NCBI GenBank assembly: GCA_002306945.1
Contig: DBTH01000277.1
Coordinates: 1 to 15,596, forward strand
DNA from: Methylacidiphilaceae bacterium UBA1321
GTDB taxonomy: Bacteria > Verrucomicrobiota > Verrucomicrobiia > Methylacidiphilales > UBA1321
Length of the DNA: 15,596 bases
Reading direction: 5' to 3'
The stretch's first letter is position 1. The number at the start of each line of letters is the position of its first letter. The notes under the pieces were generated by a model. That model made no database searches, was not told the origin of the DNA, and was given only the letters and a program-made list of their open reading frames with translations. This document shows positions 9,001 through 12,830 of the stretch, in pieces. The position numbers and the translations under genes were made by a program.

Positions 9001-11977
9001 GATCAGTGACGGTTCCTTTGATGTCGATGTCGGCCGCCTTCATCGTAACAGAACTCCCGGCGGCTACGGATAATTCCGCTCCGGAATCGACCACTATTTT
9101 TCCGATGCCATTATCGATATAGAAATTGCCGAATCCGTGAGTGCTCGCCAGGTCGGTCGACAGAATCAAGGTGGCATCGGAAGGCGTGACGCTGGAATCG
9201 GATTCGAAATAGATGTTTTGAGCGCTTCCCATCTGATAATTGGTCGTGGAATCGTATGTGGTAAATGATAGAGTCAACGTCCCGGCATCGGGGATTGTGG
9301 TGCCTGCGGTGTCCGCCGCGCTGAGATAACGCTGGCGTTGACCAACGGCTCGTTTTCCATTGAGGTCACCACTGAGAGTCATGCTCGGGGCCGTGATGGA
9401 AACAGAACCGGCATTGGCTCCCTGTATATAGCCCTCTTCATAGCCACCGCTGGCATCTTCGACCGAACTGTAAACGAGATCGGCGGAAGCCCTGGAAATG
9501 TCGTAGGTGACTCCGTTGGAGACGACCTTGGTAGTTTTGACCACGCCGCCATCGTAATTAATCCAGCCACCTGACACGTTGATGCTGGAGCCGCTGTTGA
9601 GTGTCACAGAACTGCCTGCGGTGATGCTAACGCTGCCGCCGTTTACGGTCAATTCTCCGACTGTTCGCTTGATAAGAGAAACGTATCCTGATGTATCGGC
9701 CAGCGCGGTTCCCACCCAGGTCGTGCCATCTGAGTTAGTGCCGGTATCCCGGATGTCCACGTAGATGGTCTTTCCGTAGAGGACGCCGTCTTTTTGCAGC
9801 GGATAGTCCGCTAACTGCGTGCTCAGGAGTTCCACTGCGATGACGTTGTCCGTTACCGAGGCTTCGACATCCTGGGAACCCGAAACGTCGATGACGGCTC
9901 CAGAGTCGAGTACGACGGTCTGGGCGTTGGTTCCGGTGGCGTTGGTCGATTGGAATGTATAGGTGTTTCCGAGCGGAATCCACGTTCCGGCGCTGAGCGT
10001 CACAGTGGCGCTGGGTGCGAATATTTCCGAATCTTGCTCCATTTCGATATTTTTGCCCTTGATGTTGATAATGGAAGAAAGAGCCAGTTCGGTGCCGACG
10101 ACGGTGTCGGTGCTCGACCAGTCGGGCAGAATGGCCACCAGACTGTCGCTGCCGAGAGTGACCTTACCGGTCGTTGCGGGTGTGATGACAAAGCCGGTGG
10201 CATCTGACCGGACAACGGAATTGTACTGGGCGAGAAGGTCGACCCGGGCGTTGAGCGAAACGGACGTGGTGCCGACGATGACTCCCAACTGGTTGATTGT
10301 GGCCCCGGTCAGCAACGCGCTGCCTTCGCCGATTTCGACGATGCCGTTGTTGGTTACCGTTCCGCTTGTGGAATCGACTTGGCCGATATAGACATCGAGG
10401 CCGCGCAGGGAGGCGTCCGATGTGTCGTGCTCATAGAATCCGACTTGAAGGCCCGCGGCCAGGATCGTCTGACCTTTGGGAGTCGAGATGGTTCCTTCAT
10501 TAGTGACATTGGGACCAATGAGGGCGATTTTCCCACCGTCTTCCTCGGGTGTGTAGGTGACGGCGACTTCGGAACTTCCGATTTTGCTTATTCCTTCGGT
10601 GGTTAATGTGATGGTTGTTTTTCCCGAAGTAGTGCTCGTGGCCAGAGTATAATCCGAACCGGCGATCAAGGTTTGGGAGCCTGAGGAAGTGTTTGTATAG
10701 CTGAGGGCAATCGAACTGCTTGATGCGACGACATAGGATAATTGATAACTTTTGCTGGAAGTGCTTTCCGTAGTGGAGGTATAGACTGTCGGAGTGGCGC
10801 TGAGGATGGCACCTTTCTTGACGACGACATCATTGGTGGTGCCTTCGGCCTGGGTGGGTTTGGTGCCGGGATCGAATTCCGCCATGGTGCCGCCCGTAAT
10901 GGCCGAGATCGTCAGGCTTGAAAAAAGGTATTGCAGATCCGGGTTGTTGAGCAGTCCCTGATTCAACAGGGTCGTATTGATGGGCAGGGAGGATGCGACC
11001 AGTCCGTGAACATTCACCTGGGATGAGCCATAGAACACGATGCCGTTTTGATTGATGATATAGACTTGTCCGGCTGCCTGGATTTTTCCGAGAATCGAGG
11101 AAGGATTGCCGGAAGCGTCGTTGACGATATTGAAGGCAATCCAGTTGGCAACATTGTTGCCTCCCAATGTCTGATCGTAATAGAGTGTGGTGTTTTTCCC
11201 GATATTGTATTTATTCCAGTAGAGCACGGCTTCTTCGGAGGTCTGATAGGCGGTCACCGTGTAGGTGCTCGTGGCGCTGCTGTAAGTCTGGGTGAGACTG
11301 CCGATGTTTTTCCATGTCGTGCTGCCGTCGCTTGCTGTCGTGGCATAGGCGGTGCCGGTGGGGAGAATCATGCTGAAGGTACTTCCCGATGAAGCGGTCA
11401 GTGTGCCAGCACTGCTTGAGAAAACCAGGGTGCTACCGGCGGGGACGTCGGGAAGTGCCGCTCCGGCTGCAACAGTGACGGTTGTTCCGGTGGGATAGGT
11501 GATCGTCACTGTCGCGCTGGTTGTCACGGTTCCGGCGGCGATGGCGGAACTGACCGTTGATTTGACGCTAGAGGGGACGGTGACGGTGGACAGGCTGGTG
11601 CTGATGCCCACGTTCGGAACCAAGCCCCCGATTCCGGTGGAGGAGATTCCGTTTGGAACCGAGGAGGTTGCGGTCAACGCGGCCGTTCTGGCGGCGGCCT
11701 GGGCATTGAGTGCCGCCTGAATTCTGATTTTGGCGCGCGACAGATTGCCCTGGGTCACCGTGCGCATTTGCGCGAGCTGTTCGGCAGTCGTGCCCGAATT
11801 GGAGGTACCGGTGCTTGAAGTGCTCGTGGACGTGCTGGTCGATGTATTGGACGTGCTGGTGGAGGTCGAGACGCTATTTCGGGAAAGATTTCCGGCCACG
11901 AGAATGGAGCCGCCCAACAACAACAGTGCGTGTTGTAGCAGGATAAATCGCGTGATCGATTTGAGGTAAAGGCTCAT
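2..11977 (-). CDS. Giant filamentous-haemagglutinin-like exoprotein, PdtA/VreARI-associated family (C-terminus outside window)
   Basis: One uninterrupted frame of 3992 codons from ATG at 11977 to the window edge; I read every triplet and found no TAA, TAG or TGA. The start is set by an AAGGAG Shine-Dalgarno five nt upstream and by the signal-like N-terminus (MSLYLKSITRFILLQHALLL). Layout by residue: 1-29 signal; 35-59 Ser/Thr tract; 65-100 Ala-rich helix ending at VPNG (107-110); about 245-345 TPS domain with WNKYNIGKNTTLYY and NQNGIVF; then beta-helix with many GGSVSI/GGTVTI/GSVLDVSG units. Family landmarks I recognise from memory include SGGWINYDGG (802-811), DLGSNSYLSTAGTVLLTQ, SDGGSIDLNGTQELFVASTL, DKWIDPSGTDIT, LPARYALLSGAYLV, SWSYRLVAGSDF, GGGDLTVKAGNNIIGGVYYV and the DUF3739 end. 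Role in the family: a huge surface-exposed or secreted fibre, probably for adhesion; the ligand is unknown. Cysteines are few. No autotransporter barrel is seen. What remains is an Ala/Ser/Thr tail, so the stop should be near. Confidence 0.97.
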   Translation of the reverse strand, partial: MSLYLKSITRFILLQHALLLLGGSILVAGNLSRNSVSTSTSTSNTSTSTSTSTSSTGTSNSGTTAEQLAQMRTVTQGNLSRAKIRIQAALNAQAAARTAALTATSSVPNGISSTGIGGLVPNVGISTSLSTVTVPSSVKSTVSSAIAAGTVTTSATVTITYPTGTTVTVAAGAALPDVPAGSTLVFSSSAGTLTASSGSTFSMILPTGTAYATTASDGSTTWKNIGSLTQTYSSATSTYTVTAYQTSEEAVLYWNKYNIGKNTTLYYDQTLGGNNVANWIAFNIVNDASGNPSSILGKIQAAGQVYIINQNGIVFYGSSQVNVHGLVASSLPINTTLLNQGLLNNPDLQYLFSSLTISAITGGTMAEFDPGTKPTQAEGTTNDVVVKKGAILSATPTVYTSTTESTSSKSYQLSYVVASSSSIALSYTNTSSGSQTLIAGSDYTLATSTTSGKTTITLTTEGISKIGSSEVAVTYTPEEDGGKIALIGPNVTNEGTISTPKGQTILAAGLQVGFYEHDTSDASLRGLDVYIGQVDSTSGTVTNNGIVEIGEGSALLTGATINQLGVIVGTTSVSLNARVDLLAQYNSVVRSDATGFVITPATTGKVTLGSDSLVAILPDWSSTDTVVGTELALSSIINIKGKNIEMEQDSEIFAPSATVTLSAGTWIPLGNTYTFQSTNATGTNAQTVVLDSGAVIDVSGSQDVEASVTDNVIAVELLSTQLADYPLQKDGVLYGKTIYVDIRDTGTNSDGTTWVGTALADTSGYVSLIKRTVGELTVNGGSVSITAGSSVTLNSGSSINVSGGWINYDGGVVKTTKVVSNGVTYDISRASADLVYSSVEDASGGYEEGYIQGANAGSVSITAPSMTLSGDLNGKRAVGQRQRYLSAADTAGTTIPDAGTLTLSFTTYDSTTNYQMGSAQNIYFESDSSVTPSDATLILSTDLASTHGFGNFYIDNGIGKIVVDSGAELSVAAGSSVTMKAADIDIKGTVTDPAGTLSFTVYAYSPYAYDTSNLLSTPNAVTGWGSFTLSGTLDASGLLVNDKVDSTETIATKGGNVTITGYNIDLQKGSVINVNGGVYMNSAGAFKYGNGGSVAITGGQDSMISSLLGGTVTLGGTLTGYGTNSNGGSLSIQALLIRVGEQTSSNALCLSNDFFNEGGFSHFTLIGLGDPNDTTTPAIYIASDASINPQVKSLGVTLSGTDIILTPTLSSQVLRDAATLTFKAPGVKDSYTSQWILTGDIFMAEGATITASPTSKGTSAVTLSGGTVAVMGKIAAPGGSITIKGADSYRSNSLYTYALPTVDLGSNSYLSTAGTVLLTQNVYGYRSGSVLDGGSINVSGNIVAEKGSVLDVSGTSGTLDLTATERGVKTYGLTRSGARIATVIDSDGGSIDLNGTQELFVASTLLGNAGGNSADGGTLTVSSGRFYSAGTYATATDVVLIVSQTNSNLMTDYYGTNSSAIGHQVKDAAGNAVSGLGYFAADTFLSGGFDSLALESSGGAIQFNGAVNISARGSIIVGTGGVISTSSPVTLSASYIALGSVFEGPLTTTSLATSIYTDEQTGDSIYYAPTTGTGNLTLSASLIDVGNLLLQGIGNLNLIADGASSSVAGGDIRGDGTVDILGNVYMRAGQIYPITGCVFTIAAYGSNNTVTIERSSNVYSSLPLSGGGTINIYASNINQNGALVAPLGIINLGWDGTSTSTFSDRISGSLMTLPTTSTLSLGAKSYTSVSAVDPTTGVALSIPYGTIKNGDKWIDPSGTDITASGVPQKAINLSAVAIDDQKGSIINVNGGGKLYAYEFISGTGGTVDILASTNSYAIIPGYSSSFAPVDLTVDSDGKRVYTNSGLLVGERIYLSASSGVPAGYYTLLPARYALLSGAYLVTAQSGANTETSLSTSEGASVVPGYIYNSLNGTKKVSAIYSLFEVASSTVLSKRADYEIYSGNTFLAEGATDNDQTVPRLGLDAGQLILRALAAMTLEGTISASAATGGMGGEIDIASSSDIVIGDSGTTVSPGILFLNVEELDNLSADSLLIGGYRQTTTAGVTVTAVTSTLTLSNTQTSLTGADIILVSGGNLTLADHSSIVQTRTASSVEALELVGSSSSVTSSGTLLRISSSVSGSVSRNAISSSSTPILSVGNGVAISGASVTLDSTGISKFGSSLTISATAISINTATISMVLDGATGTPGANDLIIDNNVLRNFSTAQYLYLVGYNGINFYGSGTIGGIDMLNSLTLQTPSIGGDGGNVVVAAKNITINNPNGLTSSASTNSSSGTLTFDASTIYIGSSSVQPTSTNDNISALEQSHTVNIGGYSTVHLNAANGLLVQGTGSVSVSGALSITAPELTGSAGANQTIASAGTIQVTQSTTSSTVSISGGLSAALTLSGTSVTLDSAIVLDSGILNVIASNGNISVGGTLNVSGTSKTYNDTVEYTDGGTISLISNTGNVLVTQTGKINVSAQSAGGDAGTLTISAIHGSFTNAGTLLGTAGSSGDGGSIYLDVLNLASTSTLDAALNSGGFNALRSYRVRDGDVSVNGVAMAHTYNLSADGGSITVTGLINAAGATVTYSGNTYTTSYTTGGAINLVANGSVTLGSGAYLSVAGTDFNSAGEGGSVSLEAGSEKNGVIGTNRDGSAAYVTIGSGSVVDLSVAANTSTSSSDGDFTGTLHIRAPQYTTSGGYVDVQINTISGAISNASAIIAEGYKIYTPAYGLIDLVTAQVKTDSTLFGASATTISNRLAGSNTTLSSALVVTPGAEIINNSSTSTVSMIVMTATNSAITVSSGGVLIFPEGSVNDKVKFSKAGIVVYADGTKATFTANSTLTLTSSCTVTLTTGGIVTLSTGTYSLPIALTSDTTYTTTSTKSIVTINAGSLVLANDWNLSTYRFGTMSASGVLTLRSAGDLDFLGSLSDGFSSSTYTATLLTQNSSLPTNDQSWSYRLVAGSDFSATDYHQVNSGTGSLRLGISNGINASVTGASLASVIAGHYQVIRTGTGDIDIAVGDDLLLLNQFTSIYTAGVRVTDTTLGGTFTVPQAYASASNKVTKYYVAQYSMAGGDVNISADGDMRHMTLVTDSDGNYVWVDDVESELPMNWLYRRGYVSGGVFATSPWGDVSSTTWWIDFSNFFQGIGALGGGNITLIAGGDISNIDAVIPTNARMKGKDATTGNAIAPSASNLVELGGGDLTVKAGNNIIGGVYYVEKGEGALIAGNQITTNSASAPALPTYISSSSFVDNYSSLTWLPTLLFVGDSGFDVEARYDVLIGPALNPFLLTSGVSNGYGYKSYFSTYSDDSYVHASSLLGDVTLREEATALNSITSTSILSMWLNYLNDLSVYRTWLAWSESDITSFAVASQLSAPTLNITAFNGDVNLQGSVVLYPSSTGTVNLLASGSINGLQQSGTSSLSTGLWSMYDYSTILLSDANPGNLPSITSPYAYEEYANGMTNRLSQTASDFLYYKIDVYFNESGSYTGTNSLLATQNELHDTNILHANDTTGSVHLIAEDGNISGLTLYSAKSAEVIAGTDITDVGLYIQNVSASDVSIVAAGRDIIAYDASSPLRTIVTESGNSYNSEANVMTGDIQISGPGTLEVLAGRNLNLGSGSSNSDGTGVGITSIGNLRNSALPSEGADILIAAGIGNATSLSDSALNFGTITLNSSGNYVVTDTTSFIAQFLCPTTGGETATAYLKDLATLLGLSEDSSTTLIWNTYAVLPEEKQRQLALDIFYMTLRDAGRDHNDATSSYYGTYDLGYKAITALWSSVSGNTSKSGNVTLTSREIKTVSGGDIALFIPTGSLSVGINATGTQALEQGILTQDGGSIYIYTKGDVSLGTSRIFTLYGGDIIIWSTDGDIAAGASSKTVKAAAPTTFKLDTQSANVEVDLAALATGGGIGVLDAVPGATAGDVDLVAPTGTIDAGEAGIRSTGNVSLAAQVILNASNIQAAGNVSGAPVASTPATPSMAAIANSNTATAAASSDTSEIARKNQSSAAASQELLSNNMV
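181..1009 (-). other. C-terminal DUF3739-type region of the giant exoprotein
   Basis: About residues 3657-3933. It opens with a helical segment (DLATLLGLSEDSSTTLIW, LPEEKQRQLALDIFYMTLRD, AGRDHND, YDLGYKAITALW) that differs from beta-helix. It continues with SGGDIALFIPTGSLSVGI, EQGILTQDGGSIYIYTKGDV, SRIFTLYGGDIIIWSTDGDI, TAGDVDLVAPTGTIDAGEAG and ILNASNIQAAGNVSG. This is the shared C-terminal signature of the family as I recall it. After it only an Ala/Ser/Thr-rich tail with SEIARKNQ remains up to the window edge. Confidence 0.85.
2000..3370 (-). other. Conserved family core: LANDWNLS / SWSYRLVAGSDF / GGGDLTVKAG region
   Basis: Reading down the minus strand, this part carries LANDWNLSTYRFG, SAGDLDFLGSLSDGFSSS, SWSYRLVAGSDFSATDY, RTGTGDIDIAVGDDLLLLNQ, GGGNITLIAGGDISNID, ELGGGDLTVKAGNNIIGG and VYYVEKGEGALIAGNQI, then a segment with YKSYFSTYSDDSYV. 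These match, from memory, the distal third of the VreARI-associated haemagglutinin family in the same order. The strands here are longer and less repetitive than in the central beta-helix. Confidence 0.75.
3400..3700 (-). other. Thr/Val-rich module that looks inserted between two conserved blocks
   Basis: The stretch contains VLIFPEGSVNDKVKFSKAG, IVVYADGTKATFTANSTL, TLTSSCTVTLTTGGIVTL and STGTYSLPIALTSDTTYT, then returns to the family phrase INAGSLVLANDWNLS. It is rich in Thr/Val strands and holds one of the few cysteines of the protein. I do not recall a matching segment in relatives, so it may be an insertion; this rests on memory, not on an alignment. Confidence 0.4.
9330..9610 (-). other. 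Conserved SGGW landmark block of the VreARI-associated haemagglutinin family
   Basis: About residues 790-883. The order is GSSVTLNSGSSINVSGGW, INYDGGVVKTTKVVSNGVTY, a DIS/ADLVY segment, then EEGYIQGANAGSVSITAP and GDLNGKRAVGQRQRYL. From memory this block with its VSGGW-INY core and the later GQRQRY-like end is one of the best conserved parts of the family outside the N- and C-terminal domains. It supports the subfamily call and suggests a specific loop rather than plain helix repeat. Confidence 0.7.
10544..10741 (-). other. Possible Ig-like (X2-like) domain inserted in the beta-helix
   Basis: About residues 413-478 break the GG-x-I-x-I rhythm. The segment contains SIALSYTNTSSGSQTLIAGS, then DYTLATSTTSGKTTITLT, EGISKIGSSEVAVTYT and PEEDGG. 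The order 'L-x-x-G-x-DYT ... T-I-T-L ... G-x-x-x-I-G-x-x-x-V-x-V-T-Y' resembles small Ig-like beta-sandwich modules such as X2. Directly after it the normal family path resumes with KIALIGPNVTNEGTI. The assignment is by motif shape only. Confidence 0.5.
10940..11245 (-). other. TPS-type haemagglutination-activity domain of the giant exoprotein
   Basis: About residues 245-346. It holds WNKYNIGKNTTLYY (from residue 254), a GG then NWIAFNIVNDASGNPSSIL stretch, then GKIQAAGQVYIINQNGIVF and SSQVNVHGLVASSLP. This follows the order of the FHA secretion domain, with NQNGI (309-313) at the place of the classical NPNG motif. In TPS proteins this domain interacts with the POTRA domains of a TpsB transporter and nucleates the beta-helix. 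Its presence predicts a TpsB partner, which is not in the window. Confidence 0.88.
11801..11875 (-). repeat. Ser/Thr dipeptide repeat tract with 12-bp direct repeats
   Basis: Residues 35-59 of the giant exoprotein are almost only alternating Ser and Thr, with single Val, Asn and Gly residues. In the DNA the 12-mer GGACGTGCTGGT occurs at 11828-11839 and again at 11849-11860, 21 nt (seven codons) apart. Changes in unit number would stay in frame if whole codons are gained or lost. The tract sits between the signal peptide and an Ala-rich helix and is probably a flexible linker. Confidence 0.8.
11891..11977 (-). other. Signal-peptide-like N-terminus of the giant exoprotein
   Basis: Residues 1-29 have Lys6 and Arg10, then a hydrophobic stretch from Phe11 to Val27 broken only by Gln15-His16, ending in SILVAG. 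It fits a Sec signal peptide of normal length. I do not see the long extended signal peptide found in some autotransporters and haemagglutinins. The exact cleavage site is uncertain. Confidence 0.7.
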
Positions 11978-11982
11978 ATCAG

Positions 11983-11988
11983 CTCCTT
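11983..11988 (-). promoter_or_regulatory. Strong Shine-Dalgarno sequence of the giant exoprotein gene
   Basis: On the minus strand the sequence reads GAAAGGAGCTGATATG, so AAGGAG lies five nt from the ATG at 11977. This fixes the start. It contrasts with the porin and coiled-coil genes, whose upstream bases (CCACCACTTTTATG and TCTAAAATCATTATG) show no such core. The giant gene therefore seems able to recruit ribosomes on its own rather than only by coupling. Confidence 0.85.
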
Positions 11989-12004
11989 TCGCCGGAACAA
12001 TGCC

Positions 12005-12823
12005 TCATGGCGTAGTCGTAGAAGCGGTGCTCACAGAGGTTGTCGGTTGGACGGAAGGGGACTCGTGTTGTTCGGATTCCGAAACGGGCTGGGATGCTGT
12101 CGATTCCGTACTGGCGGCGGGGGCGGGTTTCTTTTCGGTTTCGGGTGCCGCTTTTTTTTCAGTACCGGTCAAGTTGTCTGTCAGCTTGTCCTGATAATCC
12201 TGGACGAGGGTTTCCATTTTGACCCGGGTTTTGCCGATGAAGGGCTCCTTGGCGGCGAGGGCATCGCCAAGGGAGAATTTCTCGTATCGGGTGAGTATCT
12301 CGCTACCGGTTTTGTAGAGTTCGAGATTCTTGGCTTCCTGCTCTTCGAGGTTGCGTTTGAGCAACGTGTTGTCGACTTCGAGTTTGGAGCGTTGCAATTC
12401 CTTGGATTTGGCGACGGCCAACACCTTGTCGTACCCTTCCTTCCATTTCTCCAGGCTGTCCTTGAGCTTTTGGATGGAAGCTTCGCGGTCGGCGATTTTC
12501 CCGTTGAGTGCGGTTTTTGTTTTTTCGAACTCCTCTTTGTCGCTGGCCCGTTGCGTGGTCAGCGTGGCGAGGTTTTTTTGCAAAGCATCAATCTGGGTTT
12601 TTAACTCGGTCTTCTGCGCATCGCTTTCGACCTGGGCGGCTTCTAGTGTGGCGACGCGGCTTTGGGCGTCGCGCAACTGGAGCATGGTGTTTTTGAGTGC
12701 TTCCTTGAGTTTGGTTTCGACGGGATTGGGCTGTTCCGCCGCTTCCGATGTAGCGGCAAACGATAAGAGAACGGAAAGCAACAGACTGCCCACTATTCGG
12801 GAGGGAGATAATATGCGGATCAT
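12005..12823 (-). CDS. Exported coiled-coil protein, conserved companion of the TonB/porin/haemagglutinin cluster
   Basis: Complete 272-residue protein; ATG at 12823, TGA at 12007..12005. Residues 1-28 are a good signal peptide (R3, R9, core VGSLLLSVLLSFAA, probable cut after SEA). Residues about 30-165 are a long charged coiled coil rich in Leu, Lys, Glu and Gln (for example LRDAQSRVATLEAAQ and LKTQIDALQKNLATL). Residues 166-214 form a distinct, likely conserved module: NLELYKTGSEILTRYEKFSL, then AAKEPFIGKTRVKMETLVQD. Residues 215-272 are a low-complexity Lys/Pro, then Ser/Thr/Glu/Pro tail. Proteins of this shape in such clusters are often labelled 'DNA repair protein' because of coiled-coil similarity; the signal peptide argues against that and for a periplasmic or outer-membrane-associated role. 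It lies 7 nt after the porin and 27 nt before the giant exoprotein. A scaffold or chaperone role is only inference; the molecular function is not known to me. Confidence 0.85.
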   Translation of the reverse strand: MIRILSPSRIVGSLLLSVLLSFAATSEAAEQPNPVETKLKEALKNTMLQLRDAQSRVATLEAAQVESDAQKTELKTQIDALQKNLATLTTQRASDKEEFEKTKTALNGKIADREASIQKLKDSLEKWKEGYDKVLAVAKSKELQRSKLEVDNTLLKRNLEEQEAKNLELYKTGSEILTRYEKFSLGDALAAKEPFIGKTRVKMETLVQDYQDKLTDNLTGTEKKAAPETEKKPAPAASTESTASQPVSESEQHESPSVQPTTSVSTASTTTP

Positions 12824-12830
12824 AATGATT

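Noticed and set aside
11036..11055. NQNGI read as a degenerate, possibly broken NPNG motif of the TPS domain
   Set aside because: As I recall, the VreARI-associated subfamily commonly has N-x-NGI here, so the change is likely normal for the group.
2..11977. A CRISPR array or tandem DNA repeat, suggested by recurring short phrases such as GGTGACGGT- and GTTCCGGC-like words
   Set aside because: Spacing and sequence vary and follow the codon phase; they are the DNA echo of beta-helix protein repeats, not fixed repeats with spacers.
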